Assembly (NCBI GenBank): GCA_963701955.1
Contig: OY969694.1
Span: 1 to 64,000 of the forward strand
DNA: 64,000 nucleotides
Source: Bog-473 sp963701955
GTDB lineage: Bacteria > Actinomycetota > Acidimicrobiia > Acidimicrobiales > RAAP-2
Reading direction: 5' to 3'
The notes beneath the pieces were generated by a model. The model was given only the letters and a program-made list of their open reading frames with translations, made no database searches and was not told the origin of the DNA. Every line of letters starts with the position of its first letter. Position 1 is the stretch's first letter. Positions 17,439 to 26,673 of the stretch are shown here, piece by piece. Both the position numbers and the translations under genes were made by a program.

Positions 17439-17566
17439 CAGTTTACCTCAAGCAACGAACAGCGTCTGTGCGCGGGAACGATCCCGGGACCCGCTGGGAC
17501 GGTCGACCGCTTCAGTATGGTCTGACGAGGCGGTCTCTCCGGTCGGACCAAGTGAAGGGTTCGGCC

Positions 17567-18000
17567 CTACGCCGCTCCGAGCAGCTCGCAGAACCTCCCG
17601 TCGAGGACGCGGGCTGGCCGAAAGCTCTCGTAGGCGATGACGCGGTGGAACGCTCCGGGCGGGAGTCCCATGAAGTCCTGTGCCTCGATCACCTGGCTGG
17701 CATGAGCGGCCACGGCCTCGAGCTTTCGTCCCAGGTCGTCGCCCACGGCCAGTGTCACCAGACTCGGGTCATCTTCGACCCCGACGTGGTCGACCTGGGC
17801 TTCGGGCCACACCTCGGGATCCAAGCCTCGCGAGACGAGGCTCTCCCTCAGGCGTCGCAAGTGGCCTCGGTCCACAGTGGCTCAACGAGGTCGCAGCTCG
17901 TGCCGGCGATCGCCGCTGCTGCGACCTCGTGGACGCGGACGTGGTCGCGGTGGGAGGAGATGCCGCGGCGGTCGTCGCTGGTGAGCGCGCGCACGCTCAT
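17567..18000 (-). pseudogene. Decayed MshB/LmbE-type (PIG-L) deacetylase
   Basis: Two frames carry parts of one protein. Frame one (18000 to about 17860) reads LTSDDRRGISSHRDHVRVHE, the conserved G-x-x-x-H-x-D-H zinc-site region of PIG-L deacetylases. It stops at 17848. Frame two (from about 17875 to 17567) continues with RRLRESLVSRGLDPEVW and KLEAVAAHASQVIEAQ, the family's C-terminal part. A one-base shift near 17860-17880 separates them. The N-terminal HPDDE motif is not found upstream on this strand; instead the divergent sugar-transporter gene begins there. So the gene is both frameshifted and 5'-truncated. In actinobacteria this family includes the mycothiol biosynthesis deacetylase MshB. 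Confidence 0.75.
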
Positions 18001-18153
18001 TGAGCAGAACCCGTCGGAGGCGCTTGGCCGCCTCGAGGACCGATGCTCGGGCCAGGTTGGGGAGCCGGCGCGCCACGTTGCACGCTCCGTCTCGACGCGG
18101 GAGCGGTTCGGATGTTCGGGGATCCCCCAGGAGCATCGCCGAGGAATGCGAGC

Positions 18154-19629
18154 ATGAGGCCCGTGTCGAGGACGGCGTCACACGCTCCGGGGAGTACCCG
18201 ACCGGCGCCCCGGACCAGGCGACCCCCGATCAGCCGCTACCTCGTTGGGGTGGGCGTGGTCGTCATGTTGGCCGGACTGCTCTTCGGGTACGACCAGGGC
18301 GTGATCTCGGGTGCCCTCTCGGGCATCGGGTCCACCTTCCATCCGAGCACCCTGGTGATCGAGGTCATCACCAGCTGGGTCACCCTCGGCGCCATGGTCG
18401 GCGCGCTGGTGGCCGGAGTCCTCTGCGAGCGTTACGGCCGCCGGGCCGCCATCTTGGACGCAGCAGCCATCTTCGTGGTGGGCGCACTGCTCGAGGCGCT
18501 GAGTCCGGACACGTTCGTCCTCGTCATCGGGCGACTGGTGCTCGGTGCCGGGGTGGGCGTCGCGTCGGTGGCTGCACCGCTCTACGGCGCCGAGAGCGCG
18601 CCCGCACGGGTGCGGGGCCGCTTCGTCTCCCTCTACCAGATGGCCATCACCATCGGGATCTTCCTGGCTTATTTCGCCGATTATCTCCTCATCAGCTCGA
18701 ATCGCTGGCGGATCATGCTCGGGATCTCCGCCATCCCAGCCGTGCTCCTGGTGATCGCCGTGTGGCCGTTGCGCGACTCGGCACGGTGGTACCTCAAGGT
18801 GGGACGTCGATCGGAGGCCGAGGCGGTCCTGCACCGGGTCGACCCCGAGGCGGACGTCAGCACCCAGGTGGCCGCCATCGAACAGGCGCTGAGCCAGGAC
18901 GGCGAAGCCAGCTGGAGCGAGGTCTTCGCCCGCCAGTGGCGCCGGCCCCTCGTCATCGCCGCGACTCTGGCCGTGCTGCAACAACTGACTGGGATCAACG
19001 CCATCATCTACTACGCGGACACGATCTTCGCGGCGGCGGGATTCAACAACCCGACCAGCCAGAGCCTCGCCACGCTGTGGGCCATCGGAGGTGTCAACGT
19101 GTGCGCGACGTTGGTCGCCGTGTTCTGGGTGGACCGGTTCGGCCGCAAGCCCTTGCTCCTGATCGGATCCACCGGCATGTTCCTCGGGCTGCTCGTGGTG
19201 GCCGGTGCGTTCTTCGAGCTGCACTCGGTGTCGTCGTCCCAGGCATCGTCATCGTCCGCGCCCACTGAGGCCGGAATGCTCGCCCTGGTGGGACTGGTGG
19301 CCTTCATCGCATCGTTCGCGTTCTCGCTGGGCCCGGTGGTCTGGACGGTCATCAACGAGGTGTTCCCGTCACGCGTCCGGGGCCGGGGTGTGGCCGTCGC
19401 CACGGCGGTCAACTGGCTGGCGGCCTGGCTGGTGGCCCAGTCGTTCTTGTCGCTGGTGAACGCCATCACCACCGAGGGGACGTTCCTCCTCTTTGCGGGG
19501 TTCTGCATCATTACCTTCGTCTACGTCCGCTGGTTCGTGCCCGAGACGAAGGGGAAGACGCTCGAAGAGGTCCAGGTCATGTGGTCGGATCCCAAGCAGC
19601 TACGCGACGCCATCTCGACCTGGGACTGA
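18154..19629 (+). CDS. MFS sugar porter (sugar:H+ symporter type)
   Basis: 491 aa with about 12 transmembrane segments. Sugar-porter signatures: GYDQGVISGAL in helix 1, RYGRRAA between helices 2 and 3, LQQLTGINAIIYYADTIF in helix 7, DRFGRKPLLL between 8 and 9, and PETKGKTLEEVQ at the end. Homologous to XylE/GalP/IolT proteins that import hexoses, pentoses or inositol with protons. GAGGA at 18141-18145 supports ATG 18154; an open extension upstream overlaps the deacetylase pseudogene. Followed after 40 bp by the antiporter gene. Confidence 0.93.
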   Translation: MRPVSRTASHAPGSTRPAPRTRRPPISRYLVGVGVVVMLAGLLFGYDQGVISGALSGIGSTFHPSTLVIEVITSWVTLGAMVGALVAGVLCERYGRRAAILDAAAIFVVGALLEALSPDTFVLVIGRLVLGAGVGVASVAAPLYGAESAPARVRGRFVSLYQMAITIGIFLAYFADYLLISSNRWRIMLGISAIPAVLLVIAVWPLRDSARWYLKVGRRSEAEAVLHRVDPEADVSTQVAAIEQALSQDGEASWSEVFARQWRRPLVIAATLAVLQQLTGINAIIYYADTIFAAAGFNNPTSQSLATLWAIGGVNVCATLVAVFWVDRFGRKPLLLIGSTGMFLGLLVVAGAFFELHSVSSSQASSSSAPTEAGMLALVGLVAFIASFAFSLGPVVWTVINEVFPSRVRGRGVAVATAVNWLAAWLVAQSFLSLVNAITTEGTFLLFAGFCIITFVYVRWFVPETKGKTLEEVQVMWSDPKQLRDAISTWD

Positions 19630-19669
19630 AGCGCATGGCAAAGGGCAACGTGGGGCGGGCGGGACCCAC

Positions 19670-20884
19670 ATGATTGAGTCCGCCATTCCCTCGTTGGTGC
19701 TCATCGCCGTTGCCGCGGTGCTTGCTCCGGTCATCGCTGAGGGGCTCCGACGGTTCCACGTCGTGCCAGAGGTGGTGATCCTGATCGCCCTCGGCATCGT
19801 CATGGGACCAGACGTGCTCGCCCTCGTGCACCAGAGCACGATCGTCTCGGCCCTCTCGGACTTCGGGCTGACCTTCCTGATGTTCCTGGCCGGGACCGAG
19901 CTCGACCTGACGACCATGCGCAAGGGACACATGCCGCGAGCCGCAGGTTCGTGGGGCGTCTCGGTCGTGCTCGCGCTGGCGGTGGGGGCGGTGCTCCACG
20001 GGACGGGCCTGGTGCTCGACACCGTGGTGGTCGCCCTCTGCCTGACCACGACCGCAGTCGGTACGCTGCTGCCGATCCTGCGCGATGCCGGCGTGTTGCG
20101 CACCGCGGTGGGTCCCGCCATGTTGTCGGTGGGTTCGATCGGCGAGTTCGGTCCCATCGTTGCCGTTGCCGTGCTGTTGACCGATCGCAACGTCAAGCTC
20201 AGCATCCTCCTCTTGACGATCTTCGTGGTCGTCGCCGTCGTGGCTGCACTCCTGGCCATGCAGGTGCGCCCACCGCGCGTGATCGCCCTCATGCGTCGCC
20301 ACCTGCACTCCACGTCCCAGCTGCCGGTGCGTATCTCGGTGCTCCTGGTGGTCCTGTTGGTCTACCTGGCGCTGAAGTTGAGCCTCGACGTCCTGCTGGG
20401 AGCCTTCGCCGCCGGGGTCGTGGTGCGGCTGTTCATCACCGAAGAGGACAGCCCGACGGTGACGAGCAAGCTCGAGGCGATCGGGTTCGGATTTCTCATC
20501 CCGATCTTCTTCATTGAGAGCGGGGTGACCTTCGACCTGAGCGCACTGACGCACCGCCCCAAGGTGCTGTTGCTGGTGCCCTTGTTCACCGCGCTGTTCC
20601 TCTTCACGCGGTCCCTGCCGACGTGGGCCTTCTTCCGGGGGGTCCTCACGCGGGTCCAGGCACGGTCCCTGGCCGTGCTGTCGGCGACCGGGCTGCCGAT
20701 CATCGTGGTCATCACGTCACTGGGCGTCCAGGAGCACCGCATGAAGCCCCAGAACGCCGCCGCGCTCGTGGCCGCCGGCATGCTGAGCGTCCTCATCTAC
20801 CCGCTCATCGGGATCAGGTGGCTCGGGGATTCGAAGGAGTCGACGGAGGAACCGGCCGCGCCGCCGCCGGACCCTCAGTCGTAA
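19670..20884 (+). CDS. CPA2-family cation:proton antiporter
   Basis: 404 aa with about 12 hydrophobic segments. The pattern EGLRRFHVVPEVVILIALGIVMGPDVL followed by LTFLMFLAGTELDL and SIGEFGPIVAVAVLL matches the Na+/H+ exchanger domain of the KefB/NapA group. No C-terminal TrkA-N domain is fused; the tail is a short Pro/Glu stretch. Likely exchanges Na+ or K+ for H+ at the cytoplasmic membrane. Possibly in one transcript with the sugar porter. Its 3' end overlaps the convergent sulfatase gene by 10 bp. Confidence 0.9.
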   Translation: MIESAIPSLVLIAVAAVLAPVIAEGLRRFHVVPEVVILIALGIVMGPDVLALVHQSTIVSALSDFGLTFLMFLAGTELDLTTMRKGHMPRAAGSWGVSVVLALAVGAVLHGTGLVLDTVVVALCLTTTAVGTLLPILRDAGVLRTAVGPAMLSVGSIGEFGPIVAVAVLLTDRNVKLSILLLTIFVVVAVVAALLAMQVRPPRVIALMRRHLHSTSQLPVRISVLLVVLLVYLALKLSLDVLLGAFAAGVVVRLFITEEDSPTVTSKLEAIGFGFLIPIFFIESGVTFDLSALTHRPKVLLLVPLFTALFLFTRSLPTWAFFRGVLTRVQARSLAVLSATGLPIIVVITSLGVQEHRMKPQNAAALVAAGMLSVLIYPLIGIRWLGDSKESTEEPAAPPPDPQS

Positions 20885-22344
20885 CCGCCGGTGAAGAGGC
20901 TCGGTATGGGACGTGCCGGTGGCGTGACGAAGAATGGGCGAACATGCGTCTCCATGAGTTCCTCGACCACGGGGGCCGCGGCGGGATCCCCGAGGACGTC
21001 GTGGTCCTCGTCAGGGTCGTGCTTGAGGTCGAAGAGCTGGCACGGCTCGAGGGCGTCCTCGTCGACGACGAGCCGGTGGTGCTCGGTCTCGAACACGGCG
21101 AACCCCCAGTTCTCGCTGATGGTCACCACCCGGGGGCTCTGGGGCGGGGCGCCACCGGGCGACCCGAGCAGGACCCGGCCTTCGCTCGCCGGAAGAGGAG
21201 GGGCACCGGCCACCGAGCGCACTGTTGCGGCGACGTCGACGTGTTCGACCAGCGAGTCGACGACCAGGGGCGCGCACCCGCCAGGCGGGCGGATGATCAG
21301 GGGTACGCGCACTGCCGGCTCATAGAGGACGCACTTGGACATGAGTCCGTGACTCCCTGCCATCTCCCCGTGGTCGCTGGTGTACACGATGAGGGTGTGC
21401 TCGAGCAGGTCCTTGGTCCGGAGTGCCTCGACCATGTCCGCAACGGCCGCATCGATCACGCTCACGTCTGCGGCGTACGAGCGGCGCATGGCGCGAATGG
21501 CGTCGTCGCTCATGGAGTCGGAGTCCGAGACCCACAGGAACGAGTCGAGCAGCGCGGCGTAGCGACCCGTTCCCTCGACAGTGGGACGGCGCGTGGTGCG
21601 GGGCATGGAGATCTCCACGTCGCGGTAGCGCCTCAGCGCTTCGGCGGGTGCGTCCCAGGGGTCGTGAGGGCCGGGGAACCCGACGAAGAGGAAGAAGGGT
21701 TGAGGCCGGTCGTAGCGCTGAATCCACTCGACCGCCTGCCGACCGTGCCAGGCGTCGACGTACGCATGGAGAGGAACCGGCATGGGGGTGGAGTCCCACA
21801 TGGGGACCCGCTTGGTTGCGTTGCGCCCGTCCTCGTTCTCGCCCTGGTAGCTGCGATCTGCGATGTGCATTCGGTAGGCGTCCAGCAGGCCCTGCCCAGC
21901 CAGGAAGTCGGTGTAGCGCGTCGGGATCGCTCCGACGAACTTGTCGCCCGTCTCGAACACCTCGGCGAAACCCAGTGACCCCAGGCGACCCGCCATCTCG
22001 TCCATGTGGGCGACGCCGAGGTTCTCGTCGCGGTACAGGTGGGCCTTCCCGATGAGCGAGGTGTGGTAGCCCGCCTCGCGCAGTGCGGCGACGTAGGTGG
22101 GGCTGTCCGGCGGTATCTCGCCCCAGTTCGTGTACACGCCGTGGTCCCGTACGTACCGCTCGGTCATGAACGAGGCCCGCGCCGGCATGCACAGCGGACC
22201 CTGGCACGACACCCGTGAGAATCGCACGCCTTCGCCGGCCAGCGAGTCGAGGGCGGGGGTGGACACCGTGAGGTCGCCGGCGCAGCCCATCATGTCGGCC
22301 CGGTGCTGGTCCGACATGATGAGTACGATGTTGGGAGCGCTCAT
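20875..22344 (-). CDS. Type I sulfatase
   Basis: 489 aa, cytoplasmic (no signal peptide). Metal-binding N-terminus NIVLIMSDQHRADMMG, formylglycine signature C52-M-P-A-R in QGPLCMPARASFM (the Cys type needs FGE for activation), and second metal-site segment YTSDHGEMAGSHGLMSK. Overall layout resembles choline-sulfatase/arylsulfatase-like proteins of the sulfatase superfamily. Substrate not determinable. ATG 22344 is preceded by GACGAGG; the open frame continues upstream with no family similarity. Confidence 0.92.
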   Translation of the reverse strand: MSAPNIVLIMSDQHRADMMGCAGDLTVSTPALDSLAGEGVRFSRVSCQGPLCMPARASFMTERYVRDHGVYTNWGEIPPDSPTYVAALREAGYHTSLIGKAHLYRDENLGVAHMDEMAGRLGSLGFAEVFETGDKFVGAIPTRYTDFLAGQGLLDAYRMHIADRSYQGENEDGRNATKRVPMWDSTPMPVPLHAYVDAWHGRQAVEWIQRYDRPQPFFLFVGFPGPHDPWDAPAEALRRYRDVEISMPRTTRRPTVEGTGRYAALLDSFLWVSDSDSMSDDAIRAMRRSYAADVSVIDAAVADMVEALRTKDLLEHTLIVYTSDHGEMAGSHGLMSKCVLYEPAVRVPLIIRPPGGCAPLVVDSLVEHVDVAATVRSVAGAPPLPASEGRVLLGSPGGAPPQSPRVVTISENWGFAVFETEHHRLVVDEDALEPCQLFDLKHDPDEDHDVLGDPAAAPVVEELMETHVRPFFVTPPARPIPSLFTGGYD

Positions 22345-22487
22345 GGTCACTGCCTCGTCGTCACGTGGCCTCGTCCTCGCCGGTGGTCCGCCAGGGGCCC
22401 GGCCGCCGGAGGGATCATCGCACGAACGGGGCGGCGGGCCCGAATAACCTGTCGCCACCGCACTGCGGCGATCCCGGAGCTCACGGC

Positions 22488-23876
22488 ATGCCCTTTGACT
22501 TGAAGCAGGTGTTGGACGCCCGCAGGGGTGAGAACTTCACGCTCTACTCCCGATACGTGAACCCCCAGCTGCCTCGGGTGTTGGGCACACTCGAGTTCGA
22601 CCGGTTCTACGTGTCGGGCAAGGGGTGTTACCTGACCGACGAGGCCGGGGAGCGCTATCTCGACTTCCTCTCGGGGTTCGGTGTCTTCGCGCTCGGACGG
22701 GGCCATCCGGGCATCGTCGGGGCACTGCACGCCGCGCTCGATGCCGATCTTCCGAACCTGGTCCAGATGGACTGTGCGTTGCTGGCCGGACTCCTGGCCG
22801 AGCAACTGGTCGAGCGCTCGCACCCGGGAATCGAGCGTGTGGTCTTCACCAACTCGGGAGCGGAGGCCGTCGAGAGCGCGATCAAGTTCGCCCGGGCGGC
22901 GACCAGACGCACGCGGATCCTCTACTGCGACCATGCCTTCCACGGCTTGACGACCGGGGCCCTCGCCCTCAACGGCGGACGCGAGTTCCGCACCGGCTTC
23001 GGACCGTTGCTGCCCGGATGCGACATGATCCCCTTCGGCGATGCCGACGCGCTGCGACGCGAGCTCCGGCGTGGTGATGTGGCCGCCTTCGTGGCCGAGC
23101 CGATCCAGGGCAAGGGTGTCAATCTGGCGCCCGAAGGCTTCTGGGCCGAGGCAGAAGCGCTCTGCCGCCGGCACAAGGCGCTCATGGTCGTCGATGAGGT
23201 CCAGACCGGTCTGGGCCGTACCGGGACCTTCTTCTGTCACGAACAGCTGGGCATCACCCCCGACATCATCACGGTCTCGAAGGCGCTCTCCGGCGGGTAC
23301 GTCCCTGTGGGGGCCATGCTCTGCTCGGCGGCAACGTGCGACGCCGTGTACAGCTCCATGGACCGAGCGTTGGCGCACTCCTCAACGTTCGGGACGAACC
23401 AGCTGGCCATGGTGGCCGGGCTGGCCACGCTGGCCGCGTTCGACGACGAGGACATTCTCGACCGGGTGCGCCGCACGGGCCGAGCCTTCACCAAGGCTCT
23501 GGAGCCCCTCGTCGAGCGCTACGAATTCCTGCACGAGGTACGCGGCATGGGTCTCATGATCGGACTGGTGTTCGGCGAGCCCACGGCCCCGGGGCTCCGA
23601 CGCCGGTTCCGCATGGTGGAGCGGATGCGTCCGGCACTCTTCTCGCAGATGGTCGTGGTCCCGCTCTTCCACCGGCACCGGATCCTGACGCAGGTGGCGG
23701 CGGACAACATGAACGTGGTCAAGCTTCTGCCACCCCTGATCGCCGGTGAAGAGGAGGTCGAGCGGTTCGCCAGCGCGCTCGAGGACGTGCTGGTGAGCGC
23801 CGAGCAGGGCTCGAGCCTGCTCTTCGAGTTCGGTCGCACCATGGCCAGGGGCACGCTGCACCGGGGCCGGTTGTGA
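22488..23876 (+). CDS. Class III aminotransferase, HpnO-like
   Basis: 462 aa. PLP-dependent fold type I: FTNSGAEAVESAIKFARAAT near the phosphate site, VVDEVQTGLGRTG with the cofactor-pyridine Asp, and the Schiff-base Lys265 in VSKALSGGYVPVGA. The stretches FALGRGHPGIVGALHAALDAD, DLPNLVQMD and FVAEPIQGKGVNL match what I recall of HpnO, the aminotransferase that makes aminobacteriohopanetriol. This fits the next gene, an HpnA-like epimerase whose GTG overlaps this stop (GTGA). Another omega-amino acid substrate is possible; no squalene-hopene cyclase is in the window. Confidence 0.85.
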   Translation: MPFDLKQVLDARRGENFTLYSRYVNPQLPRVLGTLEFDRFYVSGKGCYLTDEAGERYLDFLSGFGVFALGRGHPGIVGALHAALDADLPNLVQMDCALLAGLLAEQLVERSHPGIERVVFTNSGAEAVESAIKFARAATRRTRILYCDHAFHGLTTGALALNGGREFRTGFGPLLPGCDMIPFGDADALRRELRRGDVAAFVAEPIQGKGVNLAPEGFWAEAEALCRRHKALMVVDEVQTGLGRTGTFFCHEQLGITPDIITVSKALSGGYVPVGAMLCSAATCDAVYSSMDRALAHSSTFGTNQLAMVAGLATLAAFDDEDILDRVRRTGRAFTKALEPLVERYEFLHEVRGMGLMIGLVFGEPTAPGLRRRFRMVERMRPALFSQMVVVPLFHRHRILTQVAADNMNVVKLLPPLIAGEEEVERFASALEDVLVSAEQGSSLLFEFGRTMARGTLHRGRL

Positions 23877-24925
23877 AGCTGAACCGCGGGGACCGCGTCC
23901 TGGTCACCGGGGCGACCGGGTTCATCGGCTCGGCCGTTCTGCGCCAGTTGGTTGCCCGGGACGTCGAGGTCGTCGCCCTGGTCGAGCCGGGGTCGGACGC
24001 CGCCAACCTCGAGGAGTTCGACGTCAAGCGGGTGGTGGGTGACGTCCGCGACCGGTCGAGTGTCGAGCAGGCCGTGAGCGGATGTCGCGCCGTGTTCCAC
24101 GTGGCCGCGTTGTACCGCTTCTGGTCGAGGGACCCCCACGCCTTCTACTCCGTCAACGTCGAGGGCACGCGCAACGTGCTCGGGGCCGCATCGCAAGCCG
24201 GTGTGGAGCGGATGGTGTACACCAGCACGGTCGGCACACTTGGCCTCGAGCGCGTGTCGGGACCGGTGCCGGCCGACGAACGTTCGTTCCCCGACGTGCG
24301 CCATCTGTACGGCTCTTACAAGCGGTCGAAGTACGTGGCCGAACACGAGGTCCTACGCGCCGTTGCCGAGGGGCTGCCGGCGACGCTGGTGCTCCCCACC
24401 TTCCCGCTGGGTCCGGGCGATCGGGCCCCCACGCCCACGGGCAAGCTCGTGCTCGACTTCCTCAACGGGCGGATGCCCGGGTTCGTCGACACGGTTCTCA
24501 ATGTCGCCCACGTCGACGACGTCGCGGCCGGGCACGTCCTCGCCCTCGAACAGGGACGCCCGGGTCGCAGCTACATCTTGGGCGGGGAGAACCTGACCCT
24601 CCAGGAGCTCCTCGGCGCATTGGCCTCGCTGACCGGACTTCCCGCACCCCGGGTCAAGGTGCCCGCTGGACTGTCACTCGCCGTGGCCGCACTCTCCGAG
24701 GTCGTCGAGGGACGCCTGCTCCGTCGACACCCCTCGGTCCCCTGGGAAGCCGCCAGAATGTCGACGTCCGCCATGGCCTTCGACGCGACCCGGGCTCGCC
24801 AGGAGTTGGGGTTCTCGCCGCGCCCCGCGATCGACGCTCTGGCCGACTCGGCGCGCTGGTTCGCCTCCACGGGGAGGGTCTCCGAGAGGCGACTGCGCCG
24901 GATGCGCTGGTCGCCGCCCGCCTGA
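23873..24925 (+). CDS. hpnA: HpnA-like NAD-dependent epimerase/dehydratase
   Basis: 350 aa extended SDR. Rossmann motif TGATGFIG (12-19), catalytic Tyr149-x-x-x-Lys153 (YKRSK), and several stretches characteristic of hopanoid-associated sugar epimerase HpnA: VFHVAALYRFWSRDP, PTPTGKLVLDFLNGRMPGFVDT and YILGGENLTLQELL. It would modify a sugar attached to or destined for hopanoids. GTG start inside a GTGA overlap with the aminotransferase gene shows translational coupling. About 20 C-terminal residues (ERRLRRMRWSPPA) are basic. Confidence 0.82.
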   Translation: MKLNRGDRVLVTGATGFIGSAVLRQLVARDVEVVALVEPGSDAANLEEFDVKRVVGDVRDRSSVEQAVSGCRAVFHVAALYRFWSRDPHAFYSVNVEGTRNVLGAASQAGVERMVYTSTVGTLGLERVSGPVPADERSFPDVRHLYGSYKRSKYVAEHEVLRAVAEGLPATLVLPTFPLGPGDRAPTPTGKLVLDFLNGRMPGFVDTVLNVAHVDDVAAGHVLALEQGRPGRSYILGGENLTLQELLGALASLTGLPAPRVKVPAGLSLAVAALSEVVEGRLLRRHPSVPWEAARMSTSAMAFDATRARQELGFSPRPAIDALADSARWFASTGRVSERRLRRMRWSPPA

Positions 24926-24986
24926 GCCGCCTGCTCGCCCAGGGCGCGCCCTCCGGGATGCTCGGCGATCGGGCACACTGGACGGC

Positions 24987-26666
24987 GTGGCTCCCCAGTT
25001 CATCTTCACCATGCGCGGCCTGGCGCGCTTCCATCCGCCCGATCGCGAGGTGCTCAAGGGCATCAACCTTTCCTTCTACCCGGGTGCGAAGATCGGCGTG
25101 ATCGGGGGCAATGGCTCGGGCAAGTCCTCGCTGCTGCGGATCATGGCCGGGCAGGACGACGGTTTCACGGGCGAGGCCCGACTCACGCCGGGTTTCTCAG
25201 TGGGATACCTGGCACAGGAGCCCGAGCTCGACGAGTCCAAGGACGTGGCGGGCAACGTGGCCGGCGGCGCCGGCGAGGCACAACGGCTGGTGGAGCGCTT
25301 CAACGAGGTCTGTGCCGCGTTCGGGGATCCCGACGCCGACATCGACGCGCTCCTGACCGAGCAGGCCGATTTGCAGTCGAAGATCGACGCCGCCGGAGCG
25401 TGGGAGCTCGAGCGGACCTTCGAGATCGCCATGGATGCCCTGCGTCTCCCTCCCGGCGATGCCGACGTCAGCACCCTCTCGGGCGGCGAGCGCCGCAGGG
25501 TGGCGCTCTGCCGTCTCCTGTTGTCCAAGCCCGATCTTCTCCTGCTCGACGAGCCGACCAATCACCTCGACGCCGAGTCGGTCGCCTGGCTCGAACGGAC
25601 GCTGCAGGAGTATCCCGGAACGGTGGTAGCCGTCACCCATGACCGCTACTTCTTGGACAATGTGGCCGGCTGGATCCTCGAGCTCGATCGTGGACAGGGC
25701 ATCCCCTGGGAGGGCAACTACTCGTCGTGGCTCGAGCAGAAGCAGGCCCGACTGGCTGCGGAGGACAGGGCGGACCGATCCCGCCAGGCTTCGCTCGAGC
25801 GCGAGCTCGAGTGGATCCGAATGTCACCGCGCGCCCGTCAGAGCAAGGGCAAGGCCCGCATCACCGCGTACAACGACCTGGTCGCCGAGGCCGAAGCGGT
25901 GGAGCGAAGGGCGGACAAGGTGGAGCTGAGCATTCCGCCCGGACCGCGCCTCGGGGACAAGGTGATTGAGGCAGACGGCGTGACCAAGGCCTTCGGGGAC
26001 CGGTTGCTCATGGACGGATTGGACTTCCTCCTTCCTCCCGGTGGCATCGTCGGCGTCATCGGCCCGAACGGCGCGGGGAAGACGACCCTCTTCAAGATGA
26101 TCGTGGGGGAGGAGAAGCCCGACGCGGGCTCGCTCGCGATCGGTGGAACGGTGGAGCTGGCCTACGCCGATCAGTCCCGCCAGACGCTGTCACCCGACGC
26201 GACGGTGTTCGAAGAGATCACCGGTGGGATGGACCGGCTGATGGTGGGAGGTCGCGAATTGCACGGACGCGCCTACGTGGCCGGCTTCGGCTTCAAGGGA
26301 AGCGATCAGCAGAAGAAGGTGGGGCAGCTCTCGGGCGGGGAGCGCAACCGCGTGCAACTGGCCAAAGTGCTGCGCGCCGGGGGTAACGTGCTCCTCCTCG
26401 ACGAGCCCACCAACGACCTCGACGTCGACGCGCTGCGTGCCCTCGAAGATGCCCTTCTCTCGTTCCCGGGGTGTGCCGTGGTGATCAGTCACGACCGCTG
26501 GTTCCTCGACCGTATCGCCACCCACGTCCTGGCCTTCGAAGGGGAGTCGGAGGTGCGGTGGTGGGAAGGAAATTTCAGTGACTACGAGGCGGACCGCAAG
26601 CGACGGCTGGGTGTCGACGCCGATCAGCCTCACCGCGTGCGCTACAAACCCCTCGTCCGGGACTGA
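24987..26666 (+). CDS. ettA: Energy-dependent translational throttle protein EttA (ABC-F)
   Basis: 559 aa, close to the 555 of E. coli EttA. Two ABC domains in tandem without transmembrane segments: Walker A GGNGSGKSS and GPNGAGKTT, signatures LSGGERRRVAL and LSGGERNRVQL, Walker B LLLDEPTNHLD and LLLDEPTNDLD. The linker EWIRMSPRARQSKGKARI is the diagnostic P-site tRNA interaction motif region of EttA. It binds the ribosomal E site and gates translation according to ATP/ADP ratio. Start GTG 24987 (MAPQFIFTMRGL) matches the family N-terminus. Confidence 0.96.
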   Translation: MAPQFIFTMRGLARFHPPDREVLKGINLSFYPGAKIGVIGGNGSGKSSLLRIMAGQDDGFTGEARLTPGFSVGYLAQEPELDESKDVAGNVAGGAGEAQRLVERFNEVCAAFGDPDADIDALLTEQADLQSKIDAAGAWELERTFEIAMDALRLPPGDADVSTLSGGERRRVALCRLLLSKPDLLLLDEPTNHLDAESVAWLERTLQEYPGTVVAVTHDRYFLDNVAGWILELDRGQGIPWEGNYSSWLEQKQARLAAEDRADRSRQASLERELEWIRMSPRARQSKGKARITAYNDLVAEAEAVERRADKVELSIPPGPRLGDKVIEADGVTKAFGDRLLMDGLDFLLPPGGIVGVIGPNGAGKTTLFKMIVGEEKPDAGSLAIGGTVELAYADQSRQTLSPDATVFEEITGGMDRLMVGGRELHGRAYVAGFGFKGSDQQKKVGQLSGGERNRVQLAKVLRAGGNVLLLDEPTNDLDVDALRALEDALLSFPGCAVVISHDRWFLDRIATHVLAFEGESEVRWWEGNFSDYEADRKRRLGVDADQPHRVRYKPLVRD

Positions 26667-26673
26667 GGCCGAC

